DNA of 52,652 bases from Chthonomonadaceae bacterium (GTDB lineage Bacteria > Armatimonadota > Chthonomonadetes > Chthonomonadales > Chthonomonadaceae): contig DAIDKH010000027.1 of assembly GCA_027450145.1 (NCBI GenBank), positions 1 to 52,652 on the forward strand. The letters run 5' to 3'. This document shows, piece after piece, positions 1 to 9,144 of this stretch (position 1 is the stretch's first letter; the number at the start of each line of letters is the position of its first letter). The notes beneath the pieces are model-generated. The model was not told the DNA's origin. It saw only the letters and a program-made list of their open reading frames with translations, and did not search any database. Position numbers and translations under genes: made by a program.

Positions 1-691
1 TTGCGCCATCGGCTCCTAACGATATTATCGCGTATTTGCATCCGTATCGATCCAGCATAGTGTTCACGGCCCATACCACTTCACCTTCGGAGACCAAAGA
101 CTTTTCCAAGAGGTACTCAGCCTCTCGACGATTCGGCTTTAGGAGCCAGGGGGCTGCCCCAGCGCCCAATTTGAGCGGTTCACCGCTAGAGTCCAAACAG
201 CACGGAATCTCATGCAGTTTGGCAATACGCTGCATCTCCACGTAAATGTTCGGTGGTGTCCCAGGTGGAAGGCTACCGCATAGTGCCACCATTCTTAACG
301 GGTACGTTGTTACTAGACGTTTGAACTGTATCAACAGTTCTCTGGTCTCGCCAGCGTCTATTTGGGGACCGCACTCGTTAATCTCTGTTTGTGTTCCGTC
401 GTCGGGGTTAATAACTGCAATACAAGTGCGCGTTTCGCCCTGCACCTTAACACACTCTTCGGTCATACCTTCTTTGTGCAACGCGTTGACTAACGTTGCA
501 CCTGTGAGCCCCCCTTGAAAACCCGTAACAATTGCTTCCCCGCCCAAAGTGCGGTAGGCACGAGCAGCGTTCACACCCTTTCCGCCAGCCATAGTGTGCA
601 CAAGAGACGGGCGGTTGACGATGTCTATCGTGAACCCGGGAATCTTGTATGTCTTATCCATGCAGAGGTTAGGTGTAACCGTAAGAATCAT
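1..691 (-). CDS. PfkB-family sugar kinase, 1-phosphofructokinase-like (3' end cut by window)
   Basis: Reading the minus strand from an ATG at 691 gives an uninterrupted frame that runs off the window start, so about 230 N-terminal residues are visible. The protein opens with MILTVTPNLCMDKTY, the usual first strand of 1-phosphofructokinase/tagatose-6-phosphate kinases, and carries the first PfkB signature, GGKGVNAARA, near residue 40. A typical core segment, CGSLPPGTP, follows near residue 137. The second signature (DTTGAGD region with the catalytic Asp) would lie beyond the window. A weak purine-rich ribosome site (AGAAGA) precedes the ATG. The family phosphorylates fructose-1-phosphate or related ketose phosphates in the cytoplasm. 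Which sugar is used cannot be decided here, because no PTS or transporter gene is adjacent. Confidence 0.9.
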   Translation of the reverse strand, partial: MILTVTPNLCMDKTYKIPGFTIDIVNRPSLVHTMAGGKGVNAARAYRTLGGEAIVTGFQGGLTGATLVNALHKEGMTEECVKVQGETRTCIAVINPDDGTQTEINECGPQIDAGETRELLIQFKRLVTTYPLRMVALCGSLPPGTPPNIYVEMQRIAKLHEIPCCLDSSGEPLKLGAGAAPWLLKPNRREAEYLLEKSLVSEGEVVWAVNTMLDRYGCKYAIISLGADGA

Positions 692-948
692 TAAATCTTC
701 TGGCCGCGTTGGTACCGGATTTTTGTGAAACTAATAATGCATTGTACCATACGTGTAGGGACTACCATTACTGTTCTGTGTACCTCTTACGTGTGTGGAT
801 CCGCCACTAATCGAGGGATTGCTCTTGTTTTAATAATTCTGTGCGTCGGTTATACAGACATACAAATTACCTGCCGATAATAGAACCGCATGGTCGAAAG
901 TGGGTTTGATTCTCGTGATATTCTGTGCAGATTGAGAGCAGGTGTACT

Positions 949-1590
949 ATGTGGATGGATTGGGATGAAGCCAACAGTGAACGTAGCGGGGAACCCGTAA
1001 CCGCCGACAAACCTAGGTTCAGCCAGCCTATTGGCCGGTTCGATATGTTATTGCCATCAGATGAAGAGTCGAATGCCGTAGAAGAGAATGCTTCGTCTAT
1101 CTATTTGCGCGCAATGATTGACATGGTAGGACGAGTTCAGCAGCCTCTCACCCTTGCGTGTGTTGCTGCCGACGAATTACCCTTGTTGACCTTTTTAGGC
1201 CCCGATGCAACAGCTCTTATAGGTAAGGCCATGGTGAGGTGCATACGGCAGGAAACACGGGATTATGACGTGGTTTCCCGTATACGCGTCCCAGGAATTC
1301 CCCTGGTGTTCATGATCATTTGCCCTATGCAGGGTGAGGAGCAGGTTAAACAGATGACACATCGCCTGCAGTTGGCTATGACTGCGGTTTCACCTCGAGG
1401 TGATACTCCCTGGTTATCGGTTAGCGCAGGAATCGCGAGCCTCTCGCTAGACGCGTCGGACGCGGAGGCATTACGAAGCAGGGCGGTTTCGTCGCTTCGC
1501 CGGGCTCGAAATTCTGGTTCAGGCAGGGTGTGGACACACAGCGACACCGTCAAAACGATAATAGCGGACGAAACCTATCCGCAGGAATAG
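949..1590 (+). CDS. Degenerate GGDEF-domain protein
   Basis: The last ~130 residues follow the GGDEF (diguanylate cyclase) fold pattern: a strand DYDVVSRIRVPG, then a helix, then WLSVSAGIASL and a final helix with RARNSGSGRVW, matching the usual 'vSiGvA ... AK..GrnrV' end. The catalytic GG(D/E)EF loop itself is replaced by residues around VPGIPL, so cyclase activity is unlikely (inference). The N-terminal ~80 residues look unstructured. ATG 949 is preferred over GTG 925 because an AGCAGGTG ribosome site sits just before it. The gene ends 11 bases before the HD-GYP regulator at 1602, so the two are probably co-transcribed. A role as a c-di-GMP or GTP sensor, or as a partner of that phosphodiesterase, is a guess. 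Confidence 0.7.
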   Translation: MWMDWDEANSERSGEPVTADKPRFSQPIGRFDMLLPSDEESNAVEENASSIYLRAMIDMVGRVQQPLTLACVAADELPLLTFLGPDATALIGKAMVRCIRQETRDYDVVSRIRVPGIPLVFMIICPMQGEEQVKQMTHRLQLAMTAVSPRGDTPWLSVSAGIASLSLDASDAEALRSRAVSSLRRARNSGSGRVWTHSDTVKTIIADETYPQE

Positions 1591-1601
1591 TAAAGCGCTC
1601 T

Positions 1602-2723
1602 ATGTACCAACCAAAACATCGTGTACTTAGCTCTAATATTGATCTGCCCGGTCGCAGCGGTACAGGGGACATTCACGATTCATTGTTGTGCGTGGATATG
1701 GATGCATTGGATCGGCCCGATAGGTCAACTGGGCTAAAGACATTGGTTGTAGATGATGACGACCTAGTTCGTGAAACTTTCGCTGCGGTTCTCAACGATG
1801 AGGGATATTGCACCGAGACCGCTGCTAGTGGTAAAGAAGCACTAGCCTGTTTGAGCGACAGCAAGTTTGATCTCGTTCTTAGCGACGTATTCATGCCGGA
1901 TATGAATGGGCTGGAGCTTCTAAACCGAATTCGGCAAGACTACGACGACTTGCCAGTGATTATGATCACAGGTTATGGTAACACGTCTATGGCGCGCGAA
2001 GCCCTGGAACATGGCGCATGCGACTTCGTGACCAAACCATGCGGGCCTGGTGAATTGCCTATCGTGGTAGAAAGAAACCTGCTTCGTAAAGCGATGCAGA
2101 GCAAGACAACAGAGCTTTATCAACAGGCCTTGCTCTCAAGTCATGAAACTGTGCTAGATGCCCTGTTAACCGCTCTCGACACGCGTGACACGGAGACCCA
2201 TGGACATTCCGAGCGTGTTACTGCTTACACTATTCAGCTTGCAGAACGCCTACGGCTATCTTCCGACGAAATGTACCACGTAGAGCGAGGCGCCTTGCTA
2301 CACGATATTGGCAAGATTGGCGTTCCAGACAGAATATTACTCAAGCCGGGCAAACTTACCCCGGAAGAGTGGGTAGAGATGCGCAAGCATCCTATTATCG
2401 GATATGCCATGTGCAGCAGGATTGAGTCCTTACGGCAGGCCGCGCAGATAGTGCTCCACCACCATGAGGCATGGAACGGCAGCGGATATCCCTACCACCT
2501 CCATGGAACGGATATTCCGCTTGGCGCTCGCCTTTTCGCAGTGGCAGATACCCTGGATGCCATTACCAGCGATCGTCCGTACAGAGCCGCATTACCCTTT
2601 GCAGCCGCCCGTGCAGAGATCGTTAGCCATGCAGGCAAGCAGTTTGACCCCACTGTGGTCGAAACGTTTCTGAAAGTGCCGGAATCGCGATGGGTCGAAC
2701 TAAAGAAGAGGGCAACTCCGTAA
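1602..2723 (+). CDS. Response regulator with HD-GYP phosphodiesterase domain
   Basis: An N-terminal receiver domain has the acidic cluster VVDDDD, phospho-acceptor Asp in LVLSDVFMPD (about residue 95), MITGYG and the conserved Lys in VTKP. It is followed by a complete HD-GYP domain: HSERV, the HD pair in LLHDIGKIGVPD (about residues 235-236), KHPIIG, HHHE and GSGYP, then IPLGAR. All metal ligands expected for the family are present, so cyclic-di-GMP hydrolysis controlled by phosphorylation is likely. The frame is open back to 1530, but ATG 1602, after CAGGAA, avoids overlap with the GGDEF-like gene upstream. No cognate kinase is adjacent. The nearest histidine kinase is at 4460-6202 and has its own receiver partner. 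Confidence 0.9.
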   Translation: MYQPKHRVLSSNIDLPGRSGTGDIHDSLLCVDMDALDRPDRSTGLKTLVVDDDDLVRETFAAVLNDEGYCTETAASGKEALACLSDSKFDLVLSDVFMPDMNGLELLNRIRQDYDDLPVIMITGYGNTSMAREALEHGACDFVTKPCGPGELPIVVERNLLRKAMQSKTTELYQQALLSSHETVLDALLTALDTRDTETHGHSERVTAYTIQLAERLRLSSDEMYHVERGALLHDIGKIGVPDRILLKPGKLTPEEWVEMRKHPIIGYAMCSRIESLRQAAQIVLHHHEAWNGSGYPYHLHGTDIPLGARLFAVADTLDAITSDRPYRAALPFAAARAEIVSHAGKQFDPTVVETFLKVPESRWVELKKRATP

Positions 2724-2770
2724 CGACCCATTCGATGTGATTGGTATATAGTTTTTGACGGTTTGATCTG

Positions 2771-3514
2771 TTACATTGCCTGTTCAGTAGGGCGCATGAG
2801 TATCTCATTCACGTTAACGTGAGAAGGCTGTGTCGCCGCGTAAAGGATCGCCCTTGCAACGTCCTCTGGTGTGAGCTGGGTGATGCTGCTGGCAAGAGTT
2901 TCTATGCTAGACTTGGCCTGCTGATGCGTTATATGGTCCCGTAGCTCCGTGGCAACTATGCCGGGCTCTACGATGGTGACACGGATGTTGTTGGAGTACA
3001 CCTCTTGTCTTAGAGCTTCACTAAATGCATTTACGCCCCACTTGGTAAGGTTGTAAACTCCCGCGCCAGCACGCACTGTACGTCCGGCAGTGGAGGAGAT
3101 ATTAATTATGTGACCGCTTTTTGCGGCCGTCATATAAGGTAGCGCCGCGTGAGTGCAGTAGAGCAGCCCCATAACGTTTGTCTCCACCATGCGGCGCCAA
3201 TCCTGGGTATTTGCTTCGTGGATAGGGCCGAGCAGCATGACACCTGCATTGTTAACGAGAATGTCCAAGCTTCCGAAGGTATCGGCGGCTCGGGCTACAG
3301 CATTTTTGCAATCCTCCTCTACGGTAACATCCATCTCCAGCGCAAGTGAAGTGCCACCTCGCGAGGCAATACTCGCAGCCGTCTCTTCTAGGCGATCAGC
3401 CCGCCGGCCACAAATTGCCACAGAAGCCCCCTGCTCGGCGAGTAAAATTGCAGTTGCCTTACCGATTCCTGAAGTCGCGCCAGTGACAAAGGCGGTTTTA
3501 CCTGTAAGTTGCAT
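2771..3514 (-). CDS. Short-chain dehydrogenase/reductase (SDR)
   Basis: This is a 247-residue classical SDR. It has the cofactor motif TGATSGIG at residues 11-18, an Arg pair after strand 2 (CGRRADR) that suggests NADP(H), NNAG near residue 90, the catalytic Ser in NISSTAG and the YNLTK (YxxxK) active site, followed by PGIVATEL. Length and motifs resemble the YdfG-like 3-hydroxy-acid dehydrogenase group, but substrate cannot be inferred. A GGAGA ribosome site precedes ATG 3514. It is convergent with the HD-GYP gene (47 bases between stops), and nothing else on its strand is close enough to suggest an operon. Confidence 0.92.
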   Translation of the reverse strand: MQLTGKTAFVTGATSGIGKATAILLAEQGASVAICGRRADRLEETAASIASRGGTSLALEMDVTVEEDCKNAVARAADTFGSLDILVNNAGVMLLGPIHEANTQDWRRMVETNVMGLLYCTHAALPYMTAAKSGHIINISSTAGRTVRAGAGVYNLTKWGVNAFSEALRQEVYSNNIRVTIVEPGIVATELRDHITHQQAKSSIETLASSITQLTPEDVARAILYAATQPSHVNVNEILMRPTEQAM

Positions 3515-3710
3515 CCGTGTTCTCCTACTGCTAACAATATAAGGTTGTTGTGCTAACTGGCAGGAATACGAACTAGCAAGTTACATTGGTTTCAATGCCT
3601 TGTAAGGGCTTGGGGCCAAAAGCAGGTACTAACACTGATGAGGCTGAAAAGGGTGTCAACCGTATAATTGAAACCGACGGAACCTTGGTTCAGGTCAGGA
3701 GGGAAAAACG

Positions 3711-3956
3711 GTGAAATTACACGAGGCAAAAGAGTTTATCAATAAGCTGTGCGAAGTGCGATGGCTCGATCGATCTGGCACAGAGCAGTCGTGCGTATCG
3801 CTCATCTATGATGTAACCTTTGTACCGCTTTACGGGGGATACGTCGTGACAGACACCGACGATATCCGACTTGATAAAATCGTTGATATTGTTGCCGCAG
3901 AGACAGCAACGCCAGTAGCTGCTGTGTACTCAGAATCGATGAAAATAGCTGCCTAA
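3711..3956 (+). CDS. Small hypothetical protein
   Basis: An 81-residue soluble, acidic protein with no recognised family. The GTG start at 3711 is well supported by AGGAGGG eight bases upstream, and the gene ends just before a strong hairpin terminator at 3986, so it looks like a self-contained transcription unit. Alternating short strands (CEVRWLD, SCVSLIYDV, GGYVVTD) suggest a small beta-rich domain. Function unknown. Confidence 0.65.
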   Translation: MKLHEAKEFINKLCEVRWLDRSGTEQSCVSLIYDVTFVPLYGGYVVTDTDDIRLDKIVDIVAAETATPVAAVYSESMKIAA

Positions 3957-3985
3957 AGAGCAGTAGCGTTGGAAGGTGAACCAAG

Positions 3986-4024
3986 ATACCCGACGGCTAT
4001 TTCGGATAGCTGTCGGGTATTTTA
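3986..4024. terminator. Hairpin terminator shared by convergent genes
   Basis: Arms 3986-4000 and 4006-4020 form a 15-bp stem with one G-U pair around the loop TTCGG, followed on the plus strand by TTTTA. It sits between the stop of the small plus-strand gene and the stop of the minus-strand response regulator, so it probably ends both transcripts. Confidence 0.85.
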
Positions 4025-4456
4025 TGCTGCGCTGCCCAGCCGGAATGTGGGGCCAGACCCGGATCGACGTTCACGAACCTGTTGTGCTGCGCGGTTTGCC
4101 TTAAGGGTGATAAGTTCAAAAACATCCACATCAGGAATGTTCTTCTCCACGTAATCGTATGCGCCCATTTGCATGCAGGTCACGGCGTTTCTCACGTTCC
4201 CATAAGCAGTGAGAATTATGACTGCAGAAAGGCTGTCGCGATGAAGCGCAGCTTGCAGTATTTCAACGCCGCTGTTTTCACTCTCCATTGACATATCTGT
4301 GATAATGACGTCGAACGCCGGACCGCCAGCCACCAACATCGTTAGTGCGTCTTCTGTTGAACTCGCACAGTGAACTGAATGGTCTGCGCGTTCAAGGCGT
4401 CTCTTGAGTGCATCTTGTACATCTGGTTCGTCGTCAACTACTAAAACTCGTGCCAT
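4022..4456 (-). CDS. Receiver-only response regulator
   Basis: A 144-residue protein made almost entirely of a CheY-like receiver: VVDDEPD near the start, phospho-acceptor Asp in VIITDMSME (about residue 53), ILTAYG and the conserved Lys in YVEK. About 25 C-terminal residues are basic and probably disordered. No DNA-binding output domain is present, so it acts through protein contact or phosphotransfer. It begins 3 bases after the stop of the histidine kinase at 4460-6202, its obvious partner. Confidence 0.9.
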   Translation of the reverse strand: MARVLVVDDEPDVQDALKRRLERADHSVHCASSTEDALTMLVAGGPAFDVIITDMSMESENSGVEILQAALHRDSLSAVIILTAYGNVRNAVTCMQMGAYDYVEKNIPDVDVFELITLKANRAAQQVRERRSGSGPTFRLGSAA

Positions 4457-4459
4457 GGG

Positions 4460-6202
4460 TTATATCACCTCTTCTGTTGTCATTGCCGGCAATACGATTT
4501 CAAACATCGCACCCATTCCAGGTTTACCAATTTCTCGTATCGTGCCATGGTGGGCTTCAATCACTCCTTTAACAATCGAGAGGCCCAGTCCCATGCCGCG
4601 TGATCGGGTGGAAAAAAACGGACGGAATATCTGCTCCTTAATTTCCGTGGGTACACCATTGCCGGAGTCAGCGATGACGGCTGTTACAAATAGCTGCACT
4701 GGCATGGACGTGTTTCCTGTACTTGGCTTCATCTCATCAACAGTTGTGCTTATGCTAACGGTACCGCCGCAGGGCATAAACGACACTGCGTTCTCAAGTA
4801 GCTCGCCAATAGCACGCTTTAGGCGCGAAGCATCTGCCATGATAGCAGGCAATAGTTCACTGTAATGCTCATGTAGGTTCACTGATTGATGATGCAGGAA
4901 GCATTCGTTTGCTGCTTCGTGAAGCAGTGTATTGAGCGAGCAGCACCTGGTGTTAAGCTGAGTTGCCGTGAGGAAATCACGGAATTCGGTGAGGATGTCT
5001 TCCAGGCGATAGATGCTCTGTTCTAAGCCGTTTGTCAGTTGAACGAGCGGCTGCTGGTGACGGTGCGGTAGGCTTTGTAGATGGTGTTTAATCTCGTTAA
5101 CATGGCCCTTGATAGCAAATGTCTTATTGCCCACCATGTGAACTGATCGTGCAGAAAGCTCTCCCCACGCTGCCATACGTTCATTGCGAAGGCGCGCGTC
5201 GAAGGCATTGTGCGTTTCCAGGGCGGAGCCCAATTGGGCTCCCGTGGCGCAGAGGATGCGCTCATCGGTCTCGGTAAATCGTGCTTGAAACCAGCTTGGA
5301 GTATTACGAGGGCGCGATACGCGAAGCACCCCCAGTACTCGGTCACGGAAATAAACCGGTGCTGCCAAAAATGCTCCCATGGCGTCTGGCGTCATTTCCG
5401 AGAACCTACCTCGCCAGCGGGCGTCCTGTCGTGGATCCTCAAGACGTATCGCACAGCCAGTGCTAGCTACTGATCCTGTAAGCCCCTCACCAATGTTGTA
5501 TGCGGCTTCGCCAACCTTTTCTTGTAACGATCCTCGCGCGGAGTGCAGAACCAGCTGAGTGCGCGCATCGTTCATAAGGAACAGTGAACAGGCTTGACAG
5601 TGAAGCGTAGATACCACAAGGTCGAGGACTTTGCGCGTAAGGTGTTCGCGGGTAGTTGCTGCCGCGAGTTCTAAACCAATTTGACCCAGTGCACGTTCTC
5701 GCCGAACGAATGTCTGCGTAACAAGGGCAGTACCAATCACGTTAGCCAGCGTTTGTAACACAGCCACGCGTTGAGGGTTATACCAGGCCGCTTCGCCGCT
5801 CTGCACATTTAGAACCGCCTGAACCAGGCCCTCCGAATCGAGAACCGGCAGCGCAACCTCACTCATCACGTCCGTAAAGTGGCTTACGTAATACTGATCT
5901 GTCAACACATTCTGGGCGACGTATGGTTTAGAGGTGATAGCCGCTCTGGCGGTTATTCCACTCTGTGTTGCGTTGTGGACTGTGAGACGGCTGTCCTTGT
6001 CTTGAGGTGACCAGTCTAGACCCTGCGCTGCAAGTACCTCCAAAAGGCCAGTCGCCGGATCTATCCCTGCTACGAAGGACCTTAGCGAGTCCGTGAACTC
6101 CAGTGCTGCTTTCAGCGCGTCATTAATGACCAATTCACTCTCGTGGTGCAGCACGGCCCGCGACATGAGCGCGTTTACACGATCCACATAGTCTGTAGTC
6201 AA
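4460..6202 (-). CDS. Sensor histidine kinase with two GAF domains
   Basis: A 580-residue cytoplasmic protein with no membrane segment. Two GAF-like domains occupy about residues 20-165 and 170-330. A dimerisation helix containing SVHMVGN (presumed phospho-acceptor His) follows, then a HATPase domain with N box ELLENA, G1 box IADSGNGVP, F box FRPFFSTR and G2 box GMGLGLSIV. It therefore senses a soluble ligand or redox signal and phosphorylates the receiver protein encoded 3 bases downstream. The start at 6202 is a TTG with only a weak ribosome site. The gene lies head-to-head with the small protein at 6303, leaving about 100 bases for divergent promoters. Confidence 0.9.
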   Translation of the reverse strand: MTTDYVDRVNALMSRAVLHHESELVINDALKAALEFTDSLRSFVAGIDPATGLLEVLAAQGLDWSPQDKDSRLTVHNATQSGITARAAITSKPYVAQNVLTDQYYVSHFTDVMSEVALPVLDSEGLVQAVLNVQSGEAAWYNPQRVAVLQTLANVIGTALVTQTFVRRERALGQIGLELAAATTREHLTRKVLDLVVSTLHCQACSLFLMNDARTQLVLHSARGSLQEKVGEAAYNIGEGLTGSVASTGCAIRLEDPRQDARWRGRFSEMTPDAMGAFLAAPVYFRDRVLGVLRVSRPRNTPSWFQARFTETDERILCATGAQLGSALETHNAFDARLRNERMAAWGELSARSVHMVGNKTFAIKGHVNEIKHHLQSLPHRHQQPLVQLTNGLEQSIYRLEDILTEFRDFLTATQLNTRCCSLNTLLHEAANECFLHHQSVNLHEHYSELLPAIMADASRLKRAIGELLENAVSFMPCGGTVSISTTVDEMKPSTGNTSMPVQLFVTAVIADSGNGVPTEIKEQIFRPFFSTRSRGMGLGLSIVKGVIEAHHGTIREIGKPGMGAMFEIVLPAMTTEEVI

Positions 6203-6302
6203 TTGGGGTGCATCTCATCTGTCATAATGGGATAATCGGCAATTTTAACAGGTATCTGAATGGCGTGAGCGAATTGATTATGACCTATTGGGGAGAGCGA
6301 CA

Positions 6303-6563
6303 ATGAAAGCAGTCATCGAGGGAATGCGACCGGGCGAGCCTGTACTCACCGACGCCGACGGTCGTCGTGTGGCCCTGGTTCTGAAGCTCGTACCAGAGAC
6401 AACGGACGAGGTGGCGGAGTTAAAGAGGTTCTGTCGCCTTACAGACGCGTTTACATTCGTGATAGATGAGGAGTATCGCCTGAGCAAGAAATATACGGCA
6501 CCTGTTTACGGAGAGCGCACGTTCGCGTTTGCCCACCGCGTTAGCGAGGAGGAACTGAGATAG
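6303..6563 (+). CDS. Small hypothetical protein
   Basis: An 86-residue soluble protein. ATG 6303 is chosen over an upstream TTG at 6288 because GGGGAG lies directly before it. The first part (GEPVLTDADGRRVALVLKL) has the strand-turn-strand look of Phd/YefM-type antitoxin N-termini, but no toxin gene follows and the resemblance is weak. The C-terminus is charged (SEEELR). Function unknown. Confidence 0.6.
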   Translation: MKAVIEGMRPGEPVLTDADGRRVALVLKLVPETTDEVAELKRFCRLTDAFTFVIDEEYRLSKKYTAPVYGERTFAFAHRVSEEELR

Positions 6564-6707
6564 TTAATTGCTTACTAGGTGATAGAATGCAATCGCTTTG
6601 CGTAATTAAATTGGTCATTAATTCAAGCAGTGTTTATGGCACAATTTATAGGGTTGGCACGCAGACAGTGTGGCCAATGTGCAATTTATCGTGGGAGTGC
6701 GTAGTTT

Positions 6708-7196
6708 ATGAATAGAAAATCGAGTGTCACACCGCTCATCCTCATCGTAGTGATGGTGGGGGCACTGTATGCCATCTCGGTACGGGTGAATCAGCCGCCG
6801 CCCCAACCGCCCAAGGAGGTACCTCAGCAAGCGCCGGTCTCTCCAGCCGACAGCAAAAATCGCCAAACGAGTATGCAGCGCAAGATGGCGGAGGAAGCGC
6901 GAAAGTCTATGGCCGCCAAAATGCACGGCAATAAGCCAGCAAAACCGCGGCCGAATCCATACTCCATTAACGTTAGCGACAACTATTGGTTCCACGGCAA
7001 AATGGGAGTCACCGGCATTAAGGCGGAGCGTGAAAAGGTGAAGAAAGAGGAAGCCTGGTTGAAGGCGCATCCGCTGGCTCCTCCGATGCCGCCTCCTGAT
7101 GCAGGACCTCCTGGAAATCCACCAGCGGCGAATCCTGGGAGGACCGCTTCACCAGTCCCGAATCCTTCAACGGCAAAGGCTGAAAAAACCAAATAG
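6708..7196 (+). CDS. Membrane-anchored proline-rich protein
   Basis: A 162-residue protein with one N-terminal helix (about residues 8-24, PLILIVVMVGALYAI) that would anchor it with the rest outside. The remainder is low complexity: Pro-rich stretches at 30-45 and 128-155, a Lys/Glu-rich middle, and one more ordered patch around SINVSDNYWFHGKMG. No family is recognised. It may be an envelope spacer or accessory protein (inference). Confidence 0.65.
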   Translation: MNRKSSVTPLILIVVMVGALYAISVRVNQPPPQPPKEVPQQAPVSPADSKNRQTSMQRKMAEEARKSMAAKMHGNKPAKPRPNPYSINVSDNYWFHGKMGVTGIKAEREKVKKEEAWLKAHPLAPPMPPPDAGPPGNPPAANPGRTASPVPNPSTAKAEKTK

Positions 7197-7210
7197 GCTC
7201 TTAAACAAGG

Positions 7211-7245
7211 AAGGCTGGTTGTGCTAAATGATAGCATCCAGCCTT
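7211..7245 (+). terminator. Possible terminator hairpin
   Basis: AAGGCTGG at 7211-7218 pairs with CCAGCCTT at 7238-7245, with extra imperfect pairing inside the loop. It begins 15 bases after the stop of the proline-rich protein gene. The following T tract is short, so termination strength is uncertain. Confidence 0.5.
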
Positions 7246-7314
7246 TCGAACATATGCCTCATAGTAACCTCGTCTTAAACTTGTAGATCCACCAGCCAAT
7301 TTCAAAATTAGGTA

Positions 7315-7343
7315 TTGACATACGCACTCATTTATGTTAAAGT
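7315..7343 (+). promoter_or_regulatory. Sigma70-type promoter upstream of the Ig-like secreted protein
   Basis: TTGACA at 7315-7320 and TAAAGT at 7338-7343 with 17-bp spacing. The leader to the ATG at 7568 would be about 220 bases and contains no convincing gene. AGGAGG at 7553-7558 is the ribosome site. Confidence 0.5.
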
Positions 7344-7567
7344 TGCAAAGCTTCGGAAAGATCATGGCGAAGGCTTTGATCATGTTCCCAATACCAATTT
7401 CCGTTTGTGGCTGCAGCGCTTTGAAACACAGTTGCAATTGCATGGAGATCCGTGTTCAGAAACGCATCAGGGTTTCACATTTTAACTCACCTGGGTTGAC
7501 CAGGAAGCCTGCCACATGGATGAATTCATCTACGGGCTCGGCAAGTTTATCAAGGAGGCAATACTGA

Positions 7568-9118
7568 ATGAAGAGGATGGCATGCGCACTGGCAGTTATC
7601 GCTGGTGCTGCTTACCCGCTAGCGGCTTCGGCGCCCGCGTCCGCGGAACAACCTGTGATTTCAAAGGCAGGTTCGTTGCAGCTGGCGGTAAGTTCGCCCG
7701 TCACGCCGCCTAACGGCGGCCCAGTGCTGTTGAAGGTGCGCTACAATGGCGGCAATATCGGTACCATTGCCCTTTACATTGACGGTTCGTTGGTGAGCCG
7801 CAAGCCATTGGTTACCCGCCTTGGGCACGGAACAATCGAGTTTCGCATAGAACCAGGTCTCATTCCTGCAGGTGATCACCGCATTACCGTTGCCGCAACT
7901 GACCTTCAGGGTAATTCGGTGGAAGCTCGCACCACCGTTCAAGGCGAGTCACCAATCGAGTCCGGTCCTGTTTCGCTAGTGTTCCCCAAGCGGGGCGCCG
8001 TGGTACAGGGTGTTATTCCCATACAAGTCAAGATTGATCCTTCAGTTAGCCAGCCTTTCGTCACCTTTCTCGTAGATAACCAGTTTCTGGATCTTACCAA
8101 CTATGCTCCATTTTCCTACAACTGGAACAGTGCCCACATTGCAAATGGCCCTCACACCATCACCATTGAGGTGATCGACGGCAATACGCAAGTACGTGTG
8201 CAGACGTTGAATATTCCTATTGTAGTCAACAATCCGGGCGGTCTTACGATGCGGCACGATTTCACTGGTACCGGAAAACAAAACCAGCCCGCCGGATTGG
8301 CATCACCGGTCAATCACATCACTAGAGGTATAACCGGGAATATGGCTGCTGCCACCCCGGACGAAGTGGCTGCTCCGTCATTCGCTACTGGCAGTGTCAC
8401 AGGGTCCGCCGCACTTGGCGCGCCCCGAATTGCCGGCTTCAATGATCCATCGCACACTATTCCCGTAGTAGCTGAGCACAATACTGGCCCGCTGCATTTC
8501 ACTGCGGTTCCCAACTCTGGCAACAGTGCTCGACCAATACATCCTGGCATTATGGGTCTTCTCGAGAATACTCATCAGAGCGTCTCATTCGAAAATGAAT
8601 CCGACCTTGCGGCCCCGGCGCTTCTAGCTCCGCACCGAGCGGGAAATTTCGCTGCAATGCCGTCCCAAGGCGTGGAGATTGCAACGGCGCAAACCAGTGC
8701 CAGAAGTGTATTCCGACCCTCCAGCCACGTGGTAGTAGGACACTCCAACGTGTTTACCAGCGCAGGCGGAATTCAGATCGCGTTTGACAGCACGCGCCTG
8801 GTGTTCGATGTGCCACCGAGAGTAGTGAATGGGATACCGCTTGCTCCGTTCCGGCAGATTTTCGAGCATACCGGCGGGGTTGTACAGTGGTTCAATCACT
8901 CCAAAACCGTGCGTGCCATTAACAGTAACCACGAGATCGTGTTCCGAATAGGGCACAAGCATGCCACGATCAATAACCAACGCGTTAAGATGCAGGTTAC
9001 GCCTTACATTGATCGAGGTCGCTCAATTGTTCCGCTGTCGTTCGTGAAGCAAGCATTGAATGTAACCGTTCATTTTGATCCTCGAACGGGTCACATCAAC
9101 ATTGAAAGTAAGCAGTAG
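7568..9118 (+). CDS. Secreted protein with Ig-like domains and C-terminal copper-amine-oxidase-N-like domain
   Basis: A 516-residue protein. The first ~26 residues form a signal peptide (basic MKR, hydrophobic core, cut near ASA). Two Ig-like repeats follow at about 38-125 and 132-222; both contain the 'v.lyiDg / fLvDn ... G.HtItv.v.D..Gn' pattern seen in bacterial Ig_7/Ig_9-type domains. A long Ala/Pro/His-rich linker covers about 225-395. The C-terminal ~120 residues (FDVPPRVVNGIPLAPFR ... RSIVPLSFVKQALNV) match the copper amine oxidase N-terminal-like domain, a non-catalytic cell-surface module. It is probably exported and wall- or surface-associated. It has its own promoter and ends at a perfect hairpin shared with the convergent carboxypeptidase gene. 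Confidence 0.8.
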   Translation: MKRMACALAVIAGAAYPLAASAPASAEQPVISKAGSLQLAVSSPVTPPNGGPVLLKVRYNGGNIGTIALYIDGSLVSRKPLVTRLGHGTIEFRIEPGLIPAGDHRITVAATDLQGNSVEARTTVQGESPIESGPVSLVFPKRGAVVQGVIPIQVKIDPSVSQPFVTFLVDNQFLDLTNYAPFSYNWNSAHIANGPHTITIEVIDGNTQVRVQTLNIPIVVNNPGGLTMRHDFTGTGKQNQPAGLASPVNHITRGITGNMAAATPDEVAAPSFATGSVTGSAALGAPRIAGFNDPSHTIPVVAEHNTGPLHFTAVPNSGNSARPIHPGIMGLLENTHQSVSFENESDLAAPALLAPHRAGNFAAMPSQGVEIATAQTSARSVFRPSSHVVVGHSNVFTSAGGIQIAFDSTRLVFDVPPRVVNGIPLAPFRQIFEHTGGVVQWFNHSKTVRAINSNHEIVFRIGHKHATINNQRVKMQVTPYIDRGRSIVPLSFVKQALNVTVHFDPRTGHINIESKQ

Positions 9119-9144
9119 CGCTTAACACGGCTAGTTGCAAGTAC

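Noticed and set aside
6303-6563. Toxin-antitoxin module
   Set aside because: The antitoxin-like start is weak and no toxin-like gene follows.
7334-7567. 77-codon open frame upstream of the Ig-like protein
   Set aside because: It has no ribosome site, overlaps the promoter at its start and shows no domain or signal pattern; it is treated as leader sequence.
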